From Pyropia haitanensis (lineage: Eukaryota; Rhodophyta; Bangiophyceae; Bangiales; Bangiaceae), in contig SDUX01000167.1 in NCBI GenBank assembly GCA_008729055.1, forward strand, positions 1 through 17,193: a stretch of DNA of 17,193 bases, given 5' to 3'. Under the pieces are notes generated by a model, which did no database searches, was not told the origin of the DNA, and was given only the letters and a program-made list of their open reading frames with translations. This document shows positions 1-7,828 of this stretch, piece by piece. Every line of letters starts with the position of its first letter. Within the stretch, counting starts at the first letter, position 1. A program made the translations under genes and the position numbers.

Positions 1-1790
1 GTGGCGGCGACGGTGGAATGGCGACGGCGCTCTTCCCGTCGCACGTGGCCGACGGGGTGGCCCGGACCCTCACCCTGCGCCGCCGCCGTGTTTGGCCGGC
101 CGCCACCTCCCTGCCGCCGCTGTCACGGCCGCGGACGCGGACTGGTGACTGCCGATGGCTGGGCGCCGCGCACGCCGCTGTCGGCTGGCCCCTGCCTCTT
201 CCCTCATCGCGCACTTCGGCTCTGGCGCGCGCGAGACTCGCCGACGTCAGCCTCCCTTTTTCGCGCTCCGCCACTGGCTGCCTCAAGGTGTAGCAAGTGG
301 AACTGGCGACGCTTTTGCTGGGCGACTGGTTTCAGCTGCTGCGGTCGCAGCGACAGTTGCGTCGGCGGTTGCGGCGGTGGCCGCAGTGCCGTTTTTTTTG
401 TTGACATGATGGCGGCTTGGCGGAACTGTGCGTGGCGGCGGCGAGGTCTGACAGTATCCACTTGGCGGGGCCGTGTGGCGGCGGGGTTGGTGAGCCACTT
501 CCTCGCTGCCGCTGTGCGCTGCGCTGTACGACGCGTACACTACCTGCCAAGCCAGTCTGCCGAATGGCATCCTCTATGGCCAACTCCACTCCGCCAACCA
601 CCTCACCGCCTCTGGCATCGCCTGCGCCACCCTCTTCATAAATGCCGCGGCGGATCGCCACGCCGGCGGGGTGACATCGGCAGCGGCCGACGGGTACGAC
701 AGCGCGGCCATGGCATCTCGGCTGTGAGCCGGCGGTGGCCGAAGTCGGCGGCGAGGCGGTTGCTTTGGCCGCCGGCTATGGCGGGGCCGTCGCAGTGGCC
801 GGCCGAGCGCCGACGGCGTCAGACGTGTCGGCGGTGATAGCGGACGGTGCTGCGGGCGGTTCTGCAGGCGGTTCCGTGAGAGGGTGACATCTGAGCACGT
901 GCGGCTTCCGCCCGCTGGAAGCCGCCTGGTGACGGCAACGGCGGCGTCGACGGCAGCGGCAGCGGCGGCGTCCACGGCGGTGGGAGCCCTCGGCCTAGGC
1001 CCTGGCCTGTGCTTGTGTTGCCCGCCCTCTGCAGCAGCGCGTTGGGGGGGGAAGGGAGGCCCATGGTGCCACCGCTGGCGGACGGAGGGCGTGTGTCCTG
1101 TCGCGCGGCAGAAGGCCTTGGCGGCAGCCGCCGGGGGACAGCGGCGGCCACGTCCACTGCCGCACGTACAGGGTGCTGCCGCCGCGGCTGCGGCCGCACT
1201 ATCCCGGGCGCCACCCCTACAGGCTCCGAGATGGACCGAGCGCCGCCCTTGACCGTCAGCGCCTCCACCTGCGACGCGCCCACGGTGGCGGCTGTGGCGG
1301 CGGTGGCCGTGGCGGTGGTGGTGGTGTCGGCTGTGGCGGCGACGTCCCCTACGCGGCGTCGAGCAGGCCACCCACCCTCGTCGACGAGGCTGGGCGGCGG
1401 CTGCAGACGTGGTACGCTTGGCGACGGTGGAGGTGGTTTGCGCGGCGCGGCTCGTCGGCTGGTGGCGTCTTGTATGCCCTCCGCGGCACGTCTTTTCTGG
1501 CCCCTAGGCCGTCGCCCGGCGCGTACCAGGGCGTGCCAGCGCGGCAGTTTCTGCTGCCCGTTGCACTGGGGCGGCTGCCCACTGGTGAGGGGGAGGAGCT
1601 CTTGCGCTAGGGGGGGGCGGTGCTGTGGGATAACCCTCGACCTCGGCGTCCACCCGGGCAGCCTGCTCGGCGGCGGCATGGCGTGCCGGTGGGCTCGTAC
1701 GTTGTGACGCACAGGGGCCGACCGCCCCGCCCGCGAGCGCCGCGAGTGCGCGCGCGTCTCCAGTACCGTTAAGGGTTCAAGGTAAAGGCA
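1..1790. other. No assignable gene; GC-rich region with coding-like islands
   Basis: I recognise no protein family on either strand. Long open frames exist in several phases, as expected at this GC content, and most read as Arg/Pro/Ala-rich noise. A few stretches have a more protein-like composition, on the + strand at about 298-406, 490-727 and 726-887, and again at about 1375-1610. They lie in different frames, are broken by stops and show no clear splice sites. This fits a decayed gene or transposon remnant, or chance. Around 1765-1795 the GC drops briefly. No tRNA or rRNA was seen. Confidence 0.4.
490..889 (+). pseudogene. Possible decayed coding fragment, family unknown
   Basis: From 491 to the TGA at 725-727 one frame encodes a stretch with mixed, non-repetitive residues (it contains LYDAYTTCQASLPNGILYG and later TLFINAAADRH) and mostly C or G at third positions, as a coding sequence in this genome would have. 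Directly overlapping that stop, another frame carries on from 726 to the TGA at 887-889 with a plausible Ala/Gly/Val-rich stretch (AVAEVGGEAVALAAGYGG). A single indel near 715-727 would fuse the two. Upstream, about 298-488, a third piece (VELATLLLGDWFQLLRSQ) is also interrupted by a stop. There is no ATG start, no family match I can name and no evident splice signals. It may be a broken gene, an exon whose partners lie outside the window, or a chance pattern. Confidence 0.2.
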
Positions 1791-2593
1791 AAAATGGTGT
1801 GTCTACCTCCCTCCGACCCGAAGCTAGTCCCCGGGTGCCCTCCCTCTTATACCCCCTCGGCGACGACCGCCCTAGTGGCGTCCGCCCCCGCGTTGGGCCG
1901 GCCCGTGTGGCCGGCCCCCTCAGTCGGCTGCCCGCCCGTCCTGGCTGGCACTTGCCCCGTCCTGCCCGCCCGTGTGGTGGGCAGGCTCTCGGCTACTTGC
2001 CGCCCGTCTTGCGGCTGTCACCGCCGTCGTACACTCATTCTGCTTCCCCCGGCGGCCTGGGTCGCTGTCGCCCGCCGCGTGGGTCCCACCCGCCTTAGGT
2101 CCCACCCATCGGCTTACCGCCCCCCCCCCGCCATGCTGCTGCAAAAGGGGCGGAGCCACGTGGGGAATGAGGTGGGGGGAAGGGGCCAAGTAGGTGGCAC
2201 CCCCCCCCTCAGTCTCCATAACACTGCTCAGCCGCGACATCCGCCTGACGTGCGCTGCGCCGGTAGCTATTTATTAGACTGCCCAGTTGAGATAGAAGCT
2301 GACATGAGATACGCACGGTGTCCTATCCATCTCTCCATCGAACGCGTGGCGGTGCTTGCCGGGCGTGCCTGACGTACTCGTCTGTATCTTGGCCGAAGCC
2401 GATATCGCCGGAATTGTCGAACTCGTCCCCTGGGCGGGAAAACATGCTTTTTTTTACGCTGCGTGCGGCGCGCAGCGAGTGCATGAGGAGTGCGATCGCA
2501 GCGCCCGTCGGCCCATTCCCCATTGACATGGAATGAAGCTCCCGGCCACACAGCATGACCCTGCGACCCCGCCGCCCCCCCCCCGCCGCAGCC
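1791..2593. other. Intergenic stretch, partly less GC-rich
   Basis: No confident gene. Bases 1791-2250 are C-rich with several short poly-C or poly-G runs. From about 2260 to 2560 the base composition becomes more balanced, unlike the flanks, and a short minus-strand frame lies here (see 2323-2556). The change in composition continues into the foldback element that starts at 2594, so the two may belong to the same insertion. Confidence 0.4.
2323..2556 (-). CDS. Small hypothetical ORF (77 aa), doubtful
   Basis: An ATG-to-TAG frame of 77 residues on the minus strand. It is not low-complexity: the middle contains FSRPGDEFDNSGDIGFGQD and EYVRHARQ, with acidic and aromatic residues that are rare in the spurious frames of this window. 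I recognise no domain, signal peptide or membrane segment. It lies just beside the foldback element at 2594-2973 and in a patch of lower GC, so it may be a fragment of a mobile element or an isolated exon. A + strand frame covers almost the same bases but looks less protein-like. No transcription signals can be tied to it. Confidence 0.2.
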   Translation of the reverse strand: MLCGRELHSMSMGNGPTGAAIALLMHSLRAARSVKKSMFSRPGDEFDNSGDIGFGQDTDEYVRHARQAPPRVRWRDG

Positions 2594-2973
2594 GGCAGCG
2601 CAGTGCCTGCTAAACCGTCTCAAAGAAAACCTGCTTTTTTGTTGCTTGGTCCGGCCCGCAAGCGGTTGTCAACGTCTGTTTTGACAGTGTGAGCCCTGCT
2701 TTTTCTCGGTTTTTTGTTTTTGCTTACATGTGCGGGCGTCGGTTCATCGACGGAGCGCTTCTCATACGGAAAGCGCCCGCGCAGTGCGCTTCTTCTCCGT
2801 ATGAGATGCACTCCGTCGATGAACCGACACCCGCCCATGTAAGCAAAAATAAAAAAACCGAGAAAAAGCAAGTCTCACACTGTCAAAACAGACGTTGACA
2901 ACCGCTTGCGGGCCGGGCCAAGCAACGAAAAAGCAGGTTTTCTTTGAGACAGCTTAGCAGGCACTGCGCAGCC
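2594..2973. mobile_element. Foldback (long inverted repeat) element, MITE-like
   Basis: Two arms of about 180 bp, roughly 2594-2776 and 2786-2973, are reverse complements with about a dozen mismatches and one 1-base indel. They flank a 9-base loop at 2777-2785. The innermost stem (2761-2776 with 2786-2805) has one mismatch-bulge region, and the outer ends read GGCAGCGCAGTGCC and, reverse-complemented, GGCTGCGCAGTGCC. The element is clearly AT-richer than its GCC-rich surroundings and contains T/A runs. No transposase is encoded; two short frames in opposite strands are mirror images produced by the palindrome. A possible short flanking duplication is GCAGCC at 2588-2593 and 2968-2973, but the latter overlaps the arm, so it is weak. 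The structure fits a non-autonomous foldback/MITE element; a hairpin-RNA locus is the alternative. Confidence 0.75.
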
Positions 2974-3895
2974 GTTGCCACTGCAGCCACCACCGCTGCC
3001 GCCCCTGCCCCGCCCACGCCGCTGCCGCCGGCGACCGGCCGCCGCCCCCGCCGCCCCCGCCCCCGCCACGGCCGGCCGCTGCCCTCGGGCTGCCGCCGCC
3101 CGCGGGCTGCCGTCGCCTGACGGTTTCCGACACTCGCGGGCTGTCGCCGCCGGGCGGCTGCTCGGCCGACGGCCGGCCGGCTGCCGCCCGGGCCGCCGCC
3201 CCCGCCGCCACCACCCCTGATGGTGACTGCCGCTCCGGCTGCCGCTGCCACCGCTGCTGTCACTGCCGGCCGCCGCCGTGTCGCCCGCCACGGCAGCGCC
3301 GGCCGCCGCCGTCGCCCCTCGCCACCAATGCCCCCGCTGCCTCCGCCGTCGCCTCGCGCCACCGCCGCCGCTGGTGCCGCCGCTGCCGTGGTGGCAGCCG
3401 CCGCCGCTGCCCCCGCCCCCGCCGCGGCGGCACTGGCCACCGCCGCCGCCCTCAGCGGCCGCTCTGACTGCCGCGGTAGCATCCCCTACCGCCCGCCACC
3501 GCATCCCCTGCGGCTGCGGCCGCGGTCGCGGCGGCGGCCGCGGCCGCCGCCTCCTCGCACCGCTGCCTATACGGCGGCGGCGGCTGCCGCTGCTCGCCAC
3601 CGCTGCCCCTGTGGCCGCGGCCTGCCCTTGCTGTCGCTGCCCTCGTGGCCGCAGCCGCGGCCGCCACCCGTCACCGCTGACCCTGCGGCGGCAGAGGCGG
3701 CCGCCGCCTGCCACGGCTGCCCCTGCGGCCGTGGAAGCAGCTGCGGGTGCGGCCGCCGCCGCACCCTGCCGCCGCTGCCCTCACGGCGGCGGTGACCGCG
3801 GCCGCTCGCCATCGCTGCCTCTACCGCCGCGTCCGCCGCCGCCGCCCACGGCCGCTGTTGCCCCTGCCGCCGCCGCCGCCGCCCCCTGCCGCCGC
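2974..3895. repeat. GCC/CCG-rich low-complexity block
   Basis: About 900 bp made mostly of CCG, GCC and GCT trinucleotides with a loose higher-order periodicity: units resembling CACCGCTGCCCCTG(C/T)GGCCG recur at about 3600, 3710 and 3820. All six frames are open for long distances and encode Ala-, Pro- or Arg-rich sequence, none of which resembles a domain. It follows the foldback element directly and ends sharply at a more AT-rich patch at 3896. Confidence 0.5.
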
Positions 3896-5088
3896 TTCCC
3901 TTTCAAAAGAACGCAGCCGTTTGTGCAAACAGCGCAAGAGAGTGCCCCCCGTCTGTTTCATCGTCGTCAGTTGCCCAGCACGGGCTTGGGTATAGAGTGC
4001 ATGAGAGCCGCCGCTGCCGGCCGCCGCCGCCGCCGCCAACGCTGACGCCGCCGCTCCCGCTGCACTCGCCATGGTTTTCTCGCGGTCGCCACGGCTGCTA
4101 CCCCCGCCGTCGATGGCGACCCGGCGATAGCGGCGGCAGCGGCTGCGGCGGCGGCCGCGGCGGTGGGCGGTGGGGCGACCGTCGGCTGTGGCGCTGGTAG
4201 CATCGGGGCGTGGGTGATGCGGTCGGGGCGGCCGCCGTTGGTGCCGCCGCGGGTCCTCACGGCGGGCACGCCGCTGTCGTCCGTCCACCGGCGCCGGCGC
4301 CGTAACGGAGCCCCCGAGGCGGCCGGACGGTGGTGCCGGGGAAGGGCAGTGGGGATGACGTGCGGTGCGGTGTGACTGCCTCTGGGCTGGCAGGCGTGAG
4401 TGGGGGGCGCCGTAGGGGATGGGGGGATATCCACCGGCGGGGGGGAGGCCGGAGGTGGCGGCCGCCGCGGGCTGGGGGTGGGCGGGAGCGAGGGTTGGAG
4501 ACCCAGACGACAGCGGTGGAGTGCACAGGCTGCAAGCGGGGCGCCGGTGGCGCGACCGGCACGGCCCCGTCTTTTGTCTCTTGTGGAGGACGCACGAGGG
4601 GTGCGTGCGGCGGGAGGGCGGCGCGGGACGGCGCCAAGGCCGGCCGGGGCCCCACGACCCGACGCAGCCGGCGGGTCATGGGCCGCTGCGGACGTGGCCT
4701 TGAACCGGCCTACGTACGTACAGGCGAGCTGGCGTTGCATCGCTGTAAACGAAAGGCGGGGGGACGCGTGCAGGCTCCGTACAGAAGCAGGGGGAGCCCG
4801 CCAAAGGGCAACGGGCAGGACCGCACGTGCCACGCGTGCGGCAATGACGAGGCCTCCGGCCACACAAAACGGGAAATAAGAAAACGGCGTACGAAAAAAA
4901 CCAGCCAGGGCACGGCCACGGACCGCCGGCGGCGGCGTCGCGGCCGGGCGCCCCCCCCCCCCCGACCGCCCACGCCGCACCCCCCCCCCCCGGCGCGCGC
5001 CACCGGCAACCCCCACCCCCCGCCGTGGCCGGATCCACCCCCCCCCACCTCCCCCCCGGTGCGGCAGACGCCCCCCCCTGCACCGCCC
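3896..5088. other. Intergenic region, no convincing gene
   Basis: Bases 3896-4000 are a short island of more balanced composition. From 4000 to 4700 the sequence is GC-rich with long chance frames. Bases 4700-4910 are again less GC-rich; read on the minus strand they contain T-runs (complement of 4863-4905) like those near the ends of the other genes, so this may be the 3' flank of the minus-strand gene that stops at 5089. Poly-C runs of 13 and 12 lie at 4951-4963 and 4980-4991. A short palindromic TACGTACGTA occurs near 4710-4720. No RNA gene was seen. Confidence 0.4.
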
Positions 5089-5496
5089 TCACCCCAGCAG
5101 CCCGTCCACCTCCCACACGTCAATCAGCACGGGTATCAACTGCACGAGCGGCACGGGCGTCGCGAGCGGCCGGTACACCGACGCGGCGAGTTCATCGTAC
5201 AGCTCCTCGGCGTCGACCTCGGGCGCCGCCGCCGCGGCCGCCGCCGCCGCCGCCGCCGCCGCCGCGTCCCGCCGGCGGGAGCGGCCGCGGCCCGTGCCGC
5301 CGCCGCCGCCGCCGCCCGTCGCGGCCACCCGCCGCGCGCGCGCCGCGACGAGCGCCGCCACCGCCGCGGGTGACACCGCCCCGGCGCCGGGCGTGTGGAG
5401 GTACGCGTCCGCCGCGCCGCCGCCGGCGGCGGGCGCGCCCGCCGCCGCCGCCGCTGGCGTCACGGCCGGCCCGCCCGGGGCGGCGGCGGCGGCGGC

Positions 5497-5538
<42 letters not shown>

Positions 5539-6430
5539 AGCGGCTGCCGACCCAGACGCGGCCGCGGCGGCGGCCGCCCCCCCACCACTGGCGGGCGCCT
5601 CGGCGGCCAGCCACGCGCGGCGCACGTCGAGCCAGCACTCCATGCCACTGTCTACCCAGCCGGCAGACCCACCGCCATCGGCGGCACCGTCCGCCGCGGC
5701 GCCGCCGCGCGGCGCGCCCCGCTGCTGCATGCCGCCCCGGCTCGGCCCGTCGGCGCTGCCACGCGTCGCGGTCACCGCCGCGCCGGTCGCCGCCGCGGCC
5801 GCCGACGCGGTTGCCGCCGCCGCCGCCGCCGCCGCGGCTGCGGCCGCCGCCGCCGCTGCCGCCGCCGCCTCGCCGCTGCCGCCGCCTCCGCCGCCGCCGC
5901 CGCCGCCGCCGCCACTGCCGTTGCCGTTGCCCGCCCCCTCCCTACCCTCACGCGGGTGCGCGCTCCCCCCCCCCCCCGGCTGCCCACCGCCGCCGCGGCG
6001 GTCGTCGGCGTGCCGCTCCCCCCCGACCGCTTGAGCGCCGACGACGCGCGGCGGATCAGGCGCAAGCTCCCGCCGCCCCGCCCGGGCGACGACGCGGCGT
6101 CGGCGTCCCCCCCCCCCCACCGGCACCCCCGCCGGCACCGGCAACGCCACCACCCCCACCGCCACCGCCGCCGCCGTCGCCGCCGCCGCCGCCGCCACCG
6201 CCGCCGCCACCGCCGCCGTCGGCACCCAAACCCCGTCCACCACCCCCACCGCCGTCGGCGTCGTCACTGCTGGCGGTCCCAAACAGGCCGGCGGGGGTGG
6301 GCGGGGCCCCCCCGGCGGGCCTGCCGGGCGCAGCCGCCCCCGCCGCCGCGGGCCCGCCCCGCCGGCGGAACCAGCTGGCGAGGCGGACCAGGAGCGAGGA
6401 CGCCGTTGTGGCGCCGCCGCAAACGGGTAC
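5089..6430 (-). CDS. Hypothetical Ala/Gly-rich protein, 3' part, start unknown, frame disturbed
   Basis: I do not recognise the family. The best-supported part is the C-terminal end (about 5735 down to 5089). A non-repetitive segment (SGMECWLDVRRAWLAAEA, about 5595-5650) is followed by Ala/Gly tracts, then a segment starting near 5400 (AYLHTPGAGAVSPAAVAALV) and a last block of about 43 residues containing EELYDELAASVYRP and VLIDVWEVDGLLG, before the stop at 5089-5091. Further upstream, plausible coding text appears in different frames: SLRLIRRASSALKRSGG near 6025-6075, and TASSLLVRLASWFRRR near 6365-6410. The switches coincide with C-runs at 5965-5977 and 6107-6118 on the + strand. The first minus-strand ATGs are at 5732 and 5644, so either the protein starts there (about 214 aa) or the true start is in an upstream exon. 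The last block faintly recalls the C-terminal region of COG3/Sec34, but that family continues past this point, so I do not rely on it. Confidence 0.4.
5228..5273. repeat. GCC trinucleotide repeat (poly-Ala coding on minus strand)
   Basis: A nearly pure (GCC)n run with one interruption. Read on the minus strand in the frame of the gene ending at 5089, it encodes a run of alanines just before the conserved-looking C-terminal block. Similar GCC/GGC runs occur at about 5485-5537 and 5805-5870 and give the Ala and Gly tracts of the same protein. Confidence 0.6.
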
Positions 6431-6431
6431 C

Positions 6432-6454
6432 GGGGGGGGGGGGGGGGGGGGGGG
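6432..6454. repeat. Homopolymer G23
   Basis: Twenty-three consecutive G, followed after a few bases by two further G runs. Together with the G25 run at 6846-6870 it is one of the two longest mononucleotide tracts in the window. It lies at or just upstream of the last coding-like text of the minus-strand gene, and could separate promoter or intron from exon, or encode prolines on the minus strand. Confidence 0.9.
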
Positions 6455-6845
6455 CGGAGGGGGAGGGGGGGGGGTGCAGGGCGTCCCCACGAGGGGAAGG
6501 GGGACGTGGGGGGCGGGGGGGGGTGGGAGGAGGACAGGGAGAGGGGGGGTGGTGCGAGAGCGCTCCAAAAAACGGGATTGAGCGGGGGAGGGGGGGGGGG
6601 TCGAGAGGGGTTTGGGGGAGGTGGGTCGGACGCGGCGCACGCCGCCGGCCGCCCGGCGCGCCGCGGCCGCACCGCGGGGAACGCCGAGCTCGTGGGGCGC
6701 CAAGCGCGGGGAGGGGGGCAAAGGTAGTCGCCAGGGAGGGGGAGAGGAGGGGAGAGGGGGGGAGAGGGTAGGAGGAGGCCGATGGTGGTCGGGACCGCCG
6801 GGGGGGGTTGCTGCTGCCGCCGACGGTGGGAGGGGTGCGGGGGAA

Positions 6846-6870
6846 GGGGGGGGGGGGGGGGGGGGGGGGG
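6846..6870. repeat. Homopolymer G25
   Basis: Twenty-five consecutive G, the longest single-base run in the window. It lies in the putative divergent upstream region. Its exact length is unlikely to be reliable in any assembly. Confidence 0.9.
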
Positions 6871-6966
6871 ACGCGCCGGCCGACGCGGGTGGCGGCGCCG
6901 GCGGCGCGCGCGTCGGCCGCCGCGGCCAGCGCTGTTGGCGACGCGTGGGGGGGGAGGCCGCGACGG

Positions 6967-6993
6967 GAATTGGCCGGCGGTGCCGACCAATTC
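6967..6993. promoter_or_regulatory. Inverted repeat carrying two opposed CCAAT boxes
   Basis: GAATTGGCCGG at 6967-6977 is followed by 5 bases and then CCGACCAATTC at 6983-6993, its reverse complement with one mismatch. The arms place ATTGG (6969-6973) and CCAAT (6987-6991) back to back. CCAAT is the NF-Y binding core in eukaryotes, and paired opposed boxes are known in bidirectional promoters. Its place between two divergent genes fits that role, but binding here is inference. Confidence 0.4.
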
Positions 6994-7080
6994 GCGCGGC
7001 GGCCGCGGCCGTGTGGCCGCGCCGGCCCCGCCGCGGCGCGACGGGTGCGGCCGCGTCGGCGGCGACCGCTGTGCGTCCCG

Positions 7081-7139
7081 CCCACCGCCCCGCCGTGTGG
7101 GGGTTGCCGGCCCACCGCCCCGCCGTGTGGGGTTGCCGG
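7081..7139. repeat. Two-copy tandem duplication, 30 and 29 bp
   Basis: Copy one is 7081-7110 and copy two 7111-7139. They are identical except that the internal G run has five bases in the first and four in the second. This shows directly that G-run length changes between otherwise identical copies, by mutation or by base-calling error. Confidence 0.9.
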
Positions 7140-7387
7140 CCCGTCGCCGCGGACACACGCGGCGGCCACGCTGGGCGCGGCGGGTACCACCCCGCCGACG
7201 CCGCGGCCGCCTCGTCCGCGTGCGTCTGGTCCCCCAGACGGCGCCCGCGGGGGGGTGTGGCCGCCGCGGCGGACCGGCCGGTCTGAGCTGGCAGGGGGGG
7301 GGGGGGAATTTTCGCGTTTGGGGCCGCCGCTGCGCCTCGCCGGCGTTGCTGCGCACGTGACGGTCGCGGTGGGGAAAGGGGGGGGGC

Positions 7388-7579
7388 GTTGGTGGTGGCG
7401 GCGGTGGCGGTGGCGGCAGCCGTTGCGGTGGCGGTAGCCGTCGCGGTGGCGGTGGCGGTAGCCGTTGCGGTGGCGGTGGCGGCGACGGTGGCGGTGGCGG
7501 CGACGGTGGCGGTGGCGGCGGCGGTGGCGGCGGCGGTGGCGGCGACCGCGGCGGCAGCGGCGGCGGCGGCGGCTGTGGG
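7388..7579. repeat. Imperfect GGTGGC/GGCGGT hexanucleotide repeat
   Basis: About 190 bp of GGT and GGC units, with interspersed copies of a longer unit resembling GTAGCCGTTGCGGTGGCGGT near 7411, 7432 and 7456. The G-rich + strand has many runs of two or more G and could form quadruplex structures. Any reading frame through it gives Val/Ala, Gly/Arg or Trp/Arg repeats, so the apparent open frames here are uninformative. Confidence 0.75.
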
Positions 7580-7828
7580 GGTGCGCCCCCGTCGGGCATT
7601 GCCGCCCGCTGCTCGCCGCCTGTCGGCACCTTGGCGTGGGCGTCGCGCCGCCGTCTTTGCGCGCACCCCCGGGGCGGGGTGCTCAGCGGCGCTCGTCGGG
7701 GCGACTGCCGCTCCCCGCCTCCTCCTTTTTCCCCTGCGCCCGCCCTGCCTGGTTTTTTTTTTGTTCTCTCGCGTCGACTATTTGGGGGCGCTCCGCGCCG
7801 TGCCCCTTGTGCATCATCCCGTCCCGAC

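Larger units (their letters stand above)
6455..7828. promoter_or_regulatory. Probable shared upstream region of two divergent genes
   Basis: This 1.4-kb stretch lies between the minus-strand gene (reading leftwards) and the sulfotransferase (starting at 7829 on the + strand). It is packed with simple sequence: G-rich + strand from 6455 to 6850, G25 at 6846-6870, a CCAAT-box inverted pair at 6967-6993, a tandem duplication at 7081-7139, G13 at 7294-7306 and a GGTGGC-type repeat at 7388-7579. A T10 run at 7753-7762 lies about 65 bp before the ATG. I see no TATA box. Some frames on the minus strand read as protein-like in short pieces, so an upstream exon of the minus-strand gene inside this region cannot be excluded. 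Confidence 0.35.

Noticed and set aside
1755..1795. tRNA-like GGTTCAAGG sequence
   Set aside because: The flanking bases do not form acceptor, D or anticodon stems.
2620..2898. Two short proteins on opposite strands inside the foldback, both with RFIDG and DEPTPAHVSKNKK motifs
   Set aside because: They resemble each other because the DNA is palindromic; this is not evidence of selection on protein.
3278..4045. A Cys/His/Arg/Pro-rich protein with recurring CPCGRG-like motifs
   Set aside because: The repeats are explained by GCC/CCG low-complexity DNA; equally long frames exist in all other phases.
5025..6581. A 518-codon + strand Arg/Pro-rich protein
   Set aside because: It is the antisense shadow of Ala/Gly tracts on the minus strand; no domain and only RRRR/PPPP composition.
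7388..7579. CRISPR-like array
   Set aside because: There are no unique spacers between units; it is a simple hexanucleotide repeat in eukaryotic DNA.
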